Below, piece by piece: positions 21,631 through 32,548 of a DNA stretch of 64,000 bases (position 1 is the first letter of the stretch; every line of letters starts with the position of its first letter). The notes below the pieces were generated by a model. It worked only from the letters and a program-made list of their open reading frames with translations, did not search any database and had not been told where the DNA came from. Source of the stretch: Utricularia gibba (Eukaryota; Streptophyta; Magnoliopsida; Lamiales; Lentibulariaceae); assembly GCA_002189035.1 (NCBI GenBank), contig NEEC01000004.1, forward strand, positions 4,836,001 to 4,900,000, in the 5' to 3' direction. The position numbers were made by a program, and so were the translations under genes.

Positions 21631-21960
21631 TCCCTAAAAATATGAATATCTGGGCGGATCACCGAACTTGCAGCTTCATCAGTGACTAAGATGCTTGGAA
21701 TCTGCCCAGATGATGAACTTGGATCAGGGTTAACTCCATTTTGTGCTCTGCGTGAATTGATGCTGTGGAGTATAGAGTGGACGAAGGGCCATAGAGAATT
21801 TGCTGCTGCAATATTTTTGGTTTTTTTGATTCGGAAGGTCTTGGAACTTCGCGGGTGATCATTCAACGGGAGAAACACAAATGGATGATCTCATATATTA
21901 TATGAAGAAGTTTCCATCCCTTAGATATCTTCCGATTGGAATTAAAACCGCCCGATCGGA
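21330..21960. repeat. imperfect inverted repeat, ~300-bp arms
   Basis: Left arm about 21330-21630 and right arm about 21650-21960 are reverse complements at roughly 75-80% identity by eye. The centre lies near 21640, within ATCCGTCCAAATAT...ATATCTGGGCGGAT. Both arms encode helices 3-4 and the tail. Confidence 0.65.
21640..21935 (-). pseudogene. four-helix family fragment, minus orientation
   Basis: Reads FVFLPLNDHPRSSKTFRIKK in one frame and ANSLWPFVHSILHSINSRRA, QNGVNPDPSSSSGQIPSILV and TDEAASSVIRPDIHI in the ORF frame. Frame changes and missing N-terminal half mark it as broken. Rightmost clear piece of the cluster. Confidence 0.6.
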
Positions 21961-22874
21961 AAATGCCGTCAGTTCAAAGAGAAGAAGTTCCACACAAGAA
22001 AAGATTTATAACACCTGATAGAAATAATGATCGCGATTTTCAGGTGACATAGCTGAGAGTGGAAGATCGCTAATTGAAGAAAAGATCACCCGCATTTATT
22101 AAATGTAATTGTGTTTTAATAGTGATTTTAAAGTATGTTTTATTTATTATGTGGGTTTGGTGATTAATTTAAATTAACCCAGTGGTTTAATTTAAAATTA
22201 ATTTAAATTAAATCAAAACCATATATACAATTTATGTTTATTTTTTCTTCACTTCTAAATAAATATAAAACAGCAACTAAATATCTTTTTATTACAAAAT
22301 ATAGCATACCTAAATCAATATATCAAGCACATTCTAAAACTAAAATTATAAAATACATTTTATTTTAGGCCATATTATTTTACTCTCGGTAGCAAATCAA
22401 TTTGTTATTTTTAAAACAAAATATTATTATTATTATTATTATTGAATTACGAATTTGTAAAATATTACAGATTTACGTGATTCATATCCTTTTTATTTAA
22501 ATTGAAATTATTAAATATATATTTATATTTGATTAGAATGTGTGACGTGGCAGGGTGTTGTGGAGATGTTCTTTTTCGAAATAAACGAAAAAATAGCTGA
22601 TTGGTCTAATTAACAATTGCATATTTTTGGAGTCCGTTACGCAGAGTTGGAGGGAGGCTGTAGCAAATCAGCTTCCGCGTTGCCACCTGAAGGTTTCTTT
22701 TCTGGTGCTCTTTCTCGTTAATCATTGATTGCAGTTAGCAGTACGAAGTGAGGGGCTGAGAGGATCACAGTCGAAGAGTGCTGCAGGGCGTGGACTGGAA
22801 GCTGCAGTTGATTCGGAATTCATGGATTAGGGTTTTTCTGGGGTATCGGAATTTCTCCGGTGGTGGGCTTCGCA
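21960..22874. other. AT-rich intergenic region and nicastrin promoter side
   Basis: No gene seen. Contains AT-rich DNA (22.08-22.55 kb) with an (ATT)n run near 22420-22443. The last ~250 bp are less AT-rich and probably hold the nicastrin leader. Confidence 0.5.
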
Positions 22875-25800
22875 ATGGATTCGAAGTTTCTTTGGTTGTT
22901 TGCGTTGCTGTGCTTCCTTCATAGACCCAATTTTACAGGTTGGAAAAGTTTTTGTTTTTATAAACAGGATGAGAGTAATGGGGGTGGAGGCTTTTGGAAG
23001 GATTTCCTGGGATCACCTAGGAATATGTTCTTTTCTTGTTAATTTGGGTTCTGTGATATTTCGATGGTTTTGAAATTTTTCTGATGAATGCGGTGATTAT
23101 GAGAGTGAGAGTAGTAGTAGACCTATTTATTGTTGTTTATTCTGAAGACGGCGTGATTTGGGAAAAAGTGCATGGGCCAGTATGCTCGTGCTGCTTGTTT
23201 CGCTTTCTGATCCCCATCAGTGAACTATTCCGTGCCAGGTTTTTGGTTCCTGGTTCTATCTCGGATACTTCATCTTACTCGAATTCGTTATACTTCAGGA
23301 GAGGCGGTTGCTTTCGAGTCGGTACCTGATCTGGAAAAATCCATGTACAGGCAAATTGAAGGGTTTCCATGTGTGCGGTTGCTCAACCTCTCTGGAGTAA
23401 TCGGTTGTTCAAGTGGGTATTTATGTCAACGTGTTTTTTTCTGTATCAGGATTTAGTGTAAAATTTAACCAGTTTTTTTAATCAATTTGAATGCAGACCC
23501 AGGTCGTTCAGGTATCATTGCGCCAATTGTTAGGCTAAAGGATGCTAACGATTTTTATGGATCAGCTGCAATCTTGGTCTCCATTGATGAATTGGAAAGC
23601 TTATTTTTAAGGCATTTTTTTTCTTAAGCATGTCATTAATCTTCTGTAGTAAAACATTTTTTTTCATCTTCAACAATGCTCAATTCTTTTTCCAATTCTC
23701 AGGTTGTCTGAAGATTCCAATTTTCCGCCAAAAGTGGCTGGAGTACTGGTAGAATCAAGCGTTCCGAATGGCTTAGATGGTAACTGATCCCATCATTTAT
23801 GTTGTTCTAGAAATTTGCTAGTTTATGTTGTTCTAAATATTTTAGGAGCTCATAGGCCTGTTTTATTTGACAGCTTTTTCTCCAGATGCCAAGTTTCCAC
23901 AGGAAGAATTTTCTCCATATCGCAATAGCACCTTTCAGTGGAACCCAGCTGTATTTATGCTACTCTTCATCTTGATAACTGTTTCTTTTTTACCTTTGAA
24001 GTGACGGTAGTGGGTGTGAACCTTGAGTCTCATCAATCATTAGCAGGTAGCGGTTAATTAGTTGATTTTTGTGGTCTTCAGGGGTCTGGAATTATGTGGA
24101 AGGGTTACAACTTTCCAGTGTTTTTACTCTCCCAGAGTAGCAGCGCCGTCATGCAAGAGGTGCTATATAATAGAAGCGCTTGCTTTTGCCTTGTCTTTAC
24201 ATGTTTTCAGAAGAGGGAACTGTCATGACTAGATGTGTATCTGTGAACAGATGCATGTCTTTTTAGGAAGCGCGGGTGCTCGTTGAACTCAATCGATAAC
24301 CTTTTCCTGTTGTCAATGTTGCCAAATGCATCTTTTTCTGGTGTTCTTAGATTTCCTTTGCGAATGAGAAGCATGAAGGACTGCACACCGAAGTTGTTGC
24401 TGAGTTTGATCTAGTAATGCAGGTGGTTTCTAAATTTTTAAACTGGATAACATACTTGTATATTCTCTGTGTTTAAACTTATTTTTATTTTACTTCCCCT
24501 CATCTAACTTAGACTACAAAGTCTGGTAACCATGATTCAGAGTCGTGCTTGAACGAAGGAACTTGCCTTCCCCTTGGTGGATACAGGTAAGCTCGATAGA
24601 TTTCGGACTAAAATCCCTGTTGGACTTCATCATCGATCCTTTCTTGGATAAGCACTCTATACATACAGATGTGCATTAGAAGCTTTACAGTCAACTTTAA
24701 TTGTTTCCATCTGAATCCTTAATTTGAAGGGCAGCGTCTGGTCAGCCCTTCCCCCAATTAATCTTTCTTCCTCGCTAAAGGTGAAACCAGTTGTTATGAC
24801 AATTGCATCTATGGACGCAGCCTCATTTTTCGTGATCAAAGCCTTGGTGCTGAGTCCCCTATATCTGTAAGTTACTTTTCCTTGGTGAATTGATGCGTTT
24901 TCATCTTCCATGGAGTCCTTTACTTACTACTTCATTCTTAATTGCTTTGTTTAATCATCAGGGGTTAATTGCATTGCTTGCTGTAGTTGATTCTCTTTCA
25001 CGCCTTGATGCACTTGGTGAACTTAGCAAACAGGTTTACCTCTTGCTCCTATTAGTGTCTTTTTGATTTTTGTCATAATTCTCATCTTGTATTCGTTCAG
25101 CTTGTTTTTGCTGTTTTCACCGGAGAAGCCTGGGGGTATCTGGGTAGTCGGAGATTCTTTTTAGAACTTGATCTTCAGTCAGACACACTTAAAGGCCTAG
25201 ATATCGCTGGCATTGAAACGGTATTTCTCAATTGCACTTTTTTTACCGTCAATATGTGTTGCTGGCCTGTGTTTAATAAGTTGTGTACTTTAGGTCATGG
25301 AAATTGGGTCAGTTGGAAAGAGCTCTTCTGATGGAAGAACATTTTATGCGCATACTGCTGGGGTAATGGCTGCGCGTAGTGGGAACCCATAGCATTACTT
25401 AGTGGGCACTTTGTTTTTGTTTTCTTCAATTTAGACAGTATTCTTTCTCCATGGATTTCAGCTTCAAAGGAAAAAAATCATCTTCAGTTTCAAGCTCACT
25501 TCGATTACTTTTTTTCAGGCTTCATCCGCCATGAATGGGACATTGCATGCCTTGCAACGTGCTCAAAGCTCCTTGAAAACTGAAAGTGTGACTGTCAAAA
25601 CAGCCAGTGCATCAAATCCTGGAGTTCCTCCATCGTCACTGATGACATTCTTAAGGAAGGTCTGGACTGATGAATAAATACTTGAAATTTTTGAAAAGAC
25701 CTCGTGATCATCAGAGACGGTTTCAACCAATCTTTCTTGTGTCGTCTATTTCTTGCAGAAACCAATGATTTCTGGTGTTGTGTTGGAGGACTTTGACACT

Positions 25801-26693
25801 TCTTTTAGCAACAAGTTCTACCACAGCCACCTTGATGGCCCATGTTTGTCAACATGAACCCTTTCCCTTTTGTACTTGACCTAATTAGTTCCTCCTGACA
25901 TTTTTTTTTTCTTTTTTGCAGCAAATATAAACTCTTCATCCATTGTAACTGCTGCTTCTCTTGTTGCTCGAACTTTATACATTCTAGCTGGTGGCCAAGA
26001 TGTTTCAGTTTTAGATGCCATAAAAGTCAATGCCTCATTAGTGGAAGAGCTCGTGAGCTGCTTATTGACCTGTGATCCTGGTTTATCATGTCCCCTTGTG
26101 AATCGTTACATTTCCCCTTCTGCAACTTGTCCAAACCATTATGTCGGTGTGATTCTCGGCGACCCATCTTCCTCTTCGAATCCTTCCTATGTCGGGGATA
26201 TCTCCAGGCTCGTCTGGAACTTCTTGGCAGAAAAGGCATCAACTCCTTCGAAGAACACGAGCTCTTCATGCCCCGATAACTGCCGAGGCACCGGTGAAGT
26301 GTGCATTAGACAAGAAGCCGGTGGCAGTGGTGTCTGTGTCATCTCCACCACCAGGTATACCCAGACTCCACACACTGCTGCTGCTTTTTTACTCTAGTAG
26401 ATCAGCTAAGACATGACTTCAACTGGTGTGCCAGATATGTCCCCGCGTACTCCACTCGTTTGAAGTATGACTCCGGAAGCTGGACACTGCTGCCCCCTAA
26501 CACCTCCCATGTCGAGGAGGACCCTGTCTGGACCGAGAGCAACTGGAACACCATACGCCTCAGGGTGTTCAAGGTTCAAAGCGCCCGGTACGACCATGCT
26601 ATCCTCATTCTAGGCTTCGTTGTCACCCTCCTGTCGTACATGCTCATAATCCTAGCCAGAACTGTCATCAGAAAAGTTGTGAAGCAGGACTAG
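22875..26693 (+). CDS. NCSTN: nicastrin, gamma-secretase subunit (one frame break)
   Basis: The large glycosylated type-I membrane subunit of gamma-secretase, which docks substrates for intramembrane cleavage. Exons: 22875-22938, 23299-23412, 23497-23611, 23703-23779, 23874-23950, 24082-24159, 24351-24422, 24513-24586, 24735-24866, 24962-25033, 25101-25220, 25294-25362, 25519-25659, 25759-25843, 25922-26354, 26435-26693; about 660 aa, near the usual plant length. Landmarks: signal peptide; GFPCVRLLNLSG; FTGEAWGYLGSRRF (peptidase-like core); FYHSHLDGP; Cys pairs in CLLTCDPGLSCPL; C-terminal helix ILGFVVTLLSYMLIILA. Exon 9 is 132 nt where phase needs 133: the frame breaks at the T run 24826-24830, upstream of RDQSLGAESPIS. 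The intron after exon 3 has a GC donor (23612). Confidence 0.95.
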
Positions 26694-27782
26694 TTTTCCT
26701 TCTGCTGCCATCCTTGATCACCACTAGTAGGTATACAGGCAGGAAACAGTTAAAAAACCTCCCTTACTTTCTATATTTTAAACTTCTGAACTCCGGTTGT
26801 CTAAGAAAGATTGATGTTTATCTTATTTTTGTGTTTCCTTGCCGTTAGAGTCCCTCATGGGGATAAGGTCAACACAGGCGGGCATTGCATGATTGGCACC
26901 AAGTCCTTTCTTCTCTCCAGAAGAAGACAAGAGGGCTGTGCACTGTACTGGGCTTCCCTTCTCCCTTATATCAATTCAAGGGATGGGGTCCCCTGGCCCT
27001 TAAAGGGTAGGTGGTGCCTCATATCTCATCCCCATCCATTTCCCACGTTTCCAATTGCGTGGCACACATCTCCACGATTAGGCTTCCTGTTAGTAAATAA
27101 ATCATTCCAGGACAAAACATGGGCGTGCACTCTACTCCTCTTCTAATCATTTTGATCCCTCTGAGGTGATGGGGCTTTTGTTTGATCTCCAGATGGTGGT
27201 GGGGCTTTCGTTTTCAATCTTTGAGATGAGGTGGCCTCCTTCTCTTTATCTTGTTTAAGTCTATGGACCCGATGTGAAACTGAAGTTAGGTGTAAAGGAC
27301 ACAGATAAAGGAGTGACCCTACATAAAAATCAGTCCTCCAAGGCTGCTACTTTTTAGATGCCCTTGACAGGGAAGGCTGGATCTGTGAGGTGAGTTCTGG
27401 GCTATGGTGGATGGAGGTGGATTTCCAAGCTAAGTAACAAACCTGTGTCTTGAAAGAGGTGATGAAGACGACTGGTATAGGATCCCAGGAAGGATCTTTG
27501 TGAATTGGATTTACCAGGAAATCAGAAGTAACTCCAAGGAAAGTGAAGGAAATCCAACCCAGGATGACAGAAACAGGTTTTGATGATTAACCGACCCCCA
27601 TCAACACAGATTTAAGTTGCACGGAAGGGAAAATGACGCCATTAATGGCTGCGCAGAGGAGTTTGCTGAAGCGTGCACCTAGTTTTGGAGTTACTCCATT
27701 GCTCATCTCTTAGCTGTATCCCGCAACCGCGTTTTCCGAGTCCAAATCCTGCAGCCCCACCTCCGATTTATCCTCTTCTATG
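26694..27782. other. intergenic, nicastrin 3' side to protease promoter
   Basis: No ORF with a recognisable family; the ORF at 26811-27146 has no support. Probably nicastrin 3' UTR, then spacer. Confidence 0.5.
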
Positions 27783-27790
27783 TATAAATA
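27783..27790 (+). promoter_or_regulatory. TATA box of the aspartic protease gene
   Basis: A perfect TATAAATA, 41 bp before the ATG at 27831. With the usual ~30-bp spacing the leader would be only about 15-20 nt long. Confidence 0.55.
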
Positions 27791-27830
27791 CACCACCCAC
27801 ACGCTTCCCCGTTCTTCACTCCAACAAAAA

Positions 27831-29152
27831 ATGGCACCTTCCACTTCCTTCTGCCTCCTCATCCTCTTCGCTTCTCTGCGGCTCCTTGAAAGCAAGCAGC
27901 TTTCTGTTTCCTTCCCTATGACCAGAGCTTTGGTGCCCAGCACCACGCATAAACGGCGTTCTTCCCTCGGAGTTGAAAAGGCTACGGCAGCGACGGCGGC
28001 TGCGGTGGCGGCGGGGGTTCTCAGTCGTTTGATTACAACTACCATAACTCCTTCAAGTACTCAATGGCTCTGGTTGTCTCCCTCCCGATTGGTACCCCGC
28101 CGCAGACTCAGAAAATGGTGTTGGATACCGGAAGCCAGCTGTCATGGATTCAGTGCAACGGGAAGAAGCCGCAAGCGGCGGGTGGGGCGGCGCCACCGAA
28201 GTCGGAATTTGATCCTTCCCTGTCTTCTTCTTTCTCGGTCCCCTGCAACCATCCTATCTGCAAACCGCAAATTCCCGATTTTACCCTCCCGACGACTTGC
28301 GACCAGAATAGCCTGTGCCACTACTCGTACTTCTATGCAGATGGGACGCTTGCGGAGGGTAATTTGGTAAGAGAGAAGTTCACCTTTTCTCCTTCCAGAG
28401 TTACCCCTCCCCTGATTCTTGGATGCGCTACGGCGTCCGCGGAGGCTCAGGGCATTTTGGGGATGAACCTTGGGAGGCTGTCGTTTGCGTCTCAGGCCAA
28501 GGTTCCGAGATTTTCCTACTGCGTGCCAAGCAAACACAACGCCGGCGAGAACCCCACGGGCACCTTTTTCCTCGGCCAGAATCCGAATTCGAGAAGCTTC
28601 CGGTACACTAATCTGTTGAGTTTCCCCGAAAGCCAGAGGAAGCCCAATTTCGACCCCCTCGCGTACACCGTCGGACTCGCCGGCATCCGAGTCGGCGGCA
28701 AAAGGCTGAACATTTCAACAACGGCTTTCCGTCCGGACGCCGGCGGCTCCGGACAAACGATGATCGATTCCGGCACGCAGTACACTTTCCTCGTGGACGC
28801 CGCGTACTCGAAGCTCCGGGAGGAAATTGTGAGACTCGCCGGCGCGGACCTGAAGAAGGACTACGTATACGGCGGATCCCTGGACATGTGCTTCGACGGC
28901 AATCCATCTCAAATAGGGCAGAAAATCGGACAAATAGCCTTCGAATTCGATAACGGCGTAGAGATCCTGATCGAGAAGGAGAACAACCTCGACGACGTCG
29001 GCGGCGGCGTCCACTGCCTCGCCATCGGCCGATCTGAAACCCTCGGCGTCCCGAGCAACATCATCGGCAACTTCCAGCAGCAAAATCTTTGGGTCGAATT
29101 CGACTTGACGAACCGGCGGGTCGGGTTCGGAGCAGCCAATTGTAACACGTGA
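27831..29152 (+). CDS. pepsin-like (A1) aspartic protease (one frame break)
   Basis: A secreted plant A1 aspartic protease of the nepenthesin/PCS1-like type, single exon, about 440 aa if the frame is whole. The signal peptide follows MAPSTSFCLLILFASLRLL. The catalytic aspartates are in DTGSQLSW (about residue 99) and DSGTQYTF (about 313). The nepenthesin-type Cys-rich insert includes CNHPICKP and CDQNSLCHYSY, and YADGTLAEGN is present. The C-terminus reads GNFQQQNLWVEFDL and ends in AANCNT. The signal-peptide frame and main frame do not join: the first is open through SSLGVEK (near 27980), the second through GYGSDGG and YNYHNSFKYSMALVVSLPIG. One extra A in the run 27976-27979 would join them. 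Either an assembly error or a disabled gene; intact catalytic motifs favour the former. Confidence 0.9.
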
Positions 29153-31208
29153 CTTTTTGTTCGCCTTTTCACTTTTGTACGTAGTAGCCCTAAACTAGGT
29201 AGTCAGCTCCCATATTTTATACATAATATTTTTTAAATCTTTACTGAATTCCCCTCCAGTTTTGTTTATGTTGAATTTTTTGGAAATAAAAAATATTTTC
29301 ACCCAATTAAATTATTCCATAAAAAGTGAAAAATCCAGGCTGGAACCCGGACATAAAATCCCTGGTAGGTCAGCCCATTGCATTTAATGCTAATTATTCT
29401 GCTTCAATTATTTGTGCTGCAATTTTTATTTATTTAATTTATTTAAATTAAAACAAATGTATTATTTATTAAATTAAGTTAATTATTAGGGAGTGGTCAA
29501 CCCGGACAAACACATTCAATTCCACTTCAGAATGTTATCAGCAGTTCTACCCTAATAATCATTTCCTAAATTTATAACCGCCGACCGGCAAATTAAAAGC
29601 GTTCAGAATTACATATATTCTTGAAATTATTTGATTTAATTTATGTATATTCTAATCTTTTAAAATCAGAAATTCACAGAAGTTATTAAATTTAATGAAT
29701 TTCTGTATTAATGATTAAATAAAAATTAATTTCTAATTAAAAAATACATGTATATATCAACAGATTAACTTCTATAATAATTTTATGTATTAAACGTTAT
29801 AATATATGATTTAAAATATTAAATTAATGATATAAATTTATAGTATCTCATAAAATAGTTTTATAATTTTAAAACTGATTATATTCTATATAATATATGG
29901 TTTCAAATTATATAACAATATCGTAACTTTACATATAAATATTTCTTAAGATTTCACGTTGCTACTTAACTTATGCGTTCTGAAATACATATTTGACTTG
30001 TAAATACTTATATAATTATATTTATTAAAACTTGTATTTCATAAGCTTTTGTCAATAACGCGATTTTTAATATTTTATTTCGTATGTATTAAATAAACAC
30101 AAATGACTATTAATCAAATTATACTATAAAAAATATCTAGTAGAAAGTGATGGTAAATATCAACTTTACCCTAGAAAACATGTATATCTACTCTTATGTC
30201 TCGATGCACTGCAAAATATCGCAGGTGGGTCCGGTGAAGTAAAATGATCTTTATTTTTTTACAAAAATATTAATATTAAAAAGCATTCATTTTTCTAAAT
30301 ATCGTGGGCTGTCTGTGGAATGAACTCCGGGAACTATCCTCCGCCGAGGAAGCTTCAGAGATGAAAGGTCGCCGCTGTCGGGGTGGACCGGGTTCGGTGG
30401 TTCGACGCGAGAAGGCGATTGGGTTGTCATGCATGTGTTGTGGGTTGGATGGATAGTTGGAAGAGCAGAGCAGAGCACAGCAGCCGTGGATTTGGTCGCC
30501 GAAAACGAAATCCGAAAGATCGTTATCGTGGCATTGATCGGGGCATGAAGCGGAGTCGCCGTCGTGGCTCCCGTCTCTGGTTCGGTTCGGGTTTCGTTTT
30601 CAGGGAGAGCTGTATCCTACTACTAGACTCCAACTGAACGACGCTGGGTATTTATGAAAATACTCCACCACACGTCTGCTACTTAATGTGTTTCAGTTAC
30701 GTGATGTGACTCCTTCTCGATTCATTCCTCAGATCATGGCTTTGGGATTCAGAGGTTTGGTTGGTTGTGCGCGGCCGGGCAGTCGCTTCGGGCCTTGTGG
30801 GCGGAGGCTGGTATGGGCCGAAAATCCGATGGCAAACTGCTGTTTCTGCCACGCCGGCTTGTCCGTACTACTTCCGATGCCGCATCCTTTTCTTCTCCGG
30901 CAGCAGCCCATTGTTTCACTGGATCCGTAGGGCGGGCATGGGATGGGTCAATATCCCCAAGGAATCCAAATTAAAAAAGTGTAGTAACGCAAAATTTTAT
31001 TAACAAATTCAAAAAATATATAAATATTGGTATTTTTAATAAATTACACAGATATGATTTCTAAAAATTTTATTAGGACCATTTTTTTTGAAATTTTTAT
31101 TTTGGAAAATTATAAAAAAACAAAGATTATATAAGTGTACAGTAACGAAAATCTTGCTTAGGAAAGAAAAACAAGATTATTAGATTCAGACAAGAAGCAC
31201 GTCCGTTA
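29153..31208. other. intergenic, mostly AT-rich
   Basis: 29.2-30.3 kb is AT-rich with no gene. 30.3-30.95 kb is GC-richer, with short ORFs on both strands (for example 30739-30930, 64 aa from MALGFRG) that match no family I know. Confidence 0.45.
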
Positions 31209-31329
31209 TTAGGGGACACAGGGATCCAGAGTTATTGTATTAGGTATCCGAGAGGATCCACCGACATGACCGTACAGGAGGGATGACACTGCTGCAATCC
31301 GAGCATGAGCCATCTCTCCGGCGGCATTC

Positions 31330-31684
31330 AACTTCCGCCGCCGCTGCCGCCCAGGTTCATCTTTCCTCCGGCGTTGACGAAAACCACCACGCGCTGACTC
31401 TTCTCTACTACATCGTTCCTGGACCATCCGCACGTGGCAGCAGCAACATTCCCTAAACGAAGCCCCCTCACGCTCGCACTCTTCTTCGTCTTCCTGCTCC
31501 TCGCCGTCGACTCGCCGCGATTCGCCTCGACGTAGCGATCCAGCAGCGCGGAAATCGCCATTATCTCGTGAGCATCAAGAAGGGAACTCGTGGAGATATT
31601 TTTGTCGGGAAACGGCGCGTCTGCGCCCATGAATGGAATCTCCGTCGGAAAACAGATCTTGGCGGCGGAGGAATCTGGAGCCAT
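31330..31684 (-). CDS. hypothetical small protein
   Basis: A 118-aa ORF (MAPDSSAAKICFPTEIPFMG...) in a GC-rich island, with a basic middle (SRKTKKSASVRGLRL). I do not recognise it. Past its stop another frame stays open to about 31209 (AEMAHARIAAVSSLLYGHVG), so a frameshift or short intron could extend it. Coding status is uncertain; composition is the only support. Confidence 0.3.
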
Positions 31685-31809
31685 AGTTCTGCTTCTGAGG
31701 GGAAAATGGATCGACTTTTTCGCTTTCTTGAATTTTCAAAGACGCGAAGTTTGAAGAAGCCTGAATGCATTTATGGACAAGTGCAGGAGGTGGATGAAAC
31801 GCAGTAATA

Positions 31810-32548
31810 CCAAAATGGTGAATTTACAGTAAACCCATCCTATCCTGGTACCTTTTGGGACAGGTAATAATTTCCCAAAAAAGAATAAATAATGATAACA
31901 TTATATATATGTGTAGTAAGATTTTATGGGAATGATTAAAAATTCAATAGTATTTATGTCGAAGTATGCTATGTAAAATTAATTTACTGAATTTATTTTT
32001 ATTTAATTTTTAAATATTCTAATATTTAATTATGATTAAAATCATAAATTCGGATTTTATAATTAACTTTATAAATTATAGAGTTTTTAGAATCTATGTT
32101 TTAGTAATTAATTAATATATTAATTAAAAAATTATACTATTTAATTTTTATTTATTTTTAAAATATATTAATATCATAAAATTAAATTATATAATATTTA
32201 ATGTATTAATTATGTAATACATTATTTATTTTATTAAATTTTATAATACTATATAAAATGGTTTTATAATATGAAACTTATTATATACAAATAATCTAAA
32301 AAATGATTTTATTTTATATAATCTTAATCATGCATTTTCATGGTGCAATAATCAATGGAATGTTCGAAATTAGGTAATTTATTTATTCGCTAATGTTTTT
32401 ATATCAAATGGAGTCTCGAATTAGAACAACGCGATTATTCCAATCGGGAGCAGAAAGACCGTACAATGATAGCACACAAATAGATGAGATAAGACAGGCA
32501 GAAGCAAATCGTCGAACACTTGCCATGCGAGGAAGAAGGCAATCAAAT
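31810..32548. other. AT-rich intergenic and GS1 3' UTR side
   Basis: No gene seen. 31.87-32.35 kb is extremely AT-rich. The last ~200 bp likely hold the glutamine synthetase 3' UTR. Confidence 0.5.
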
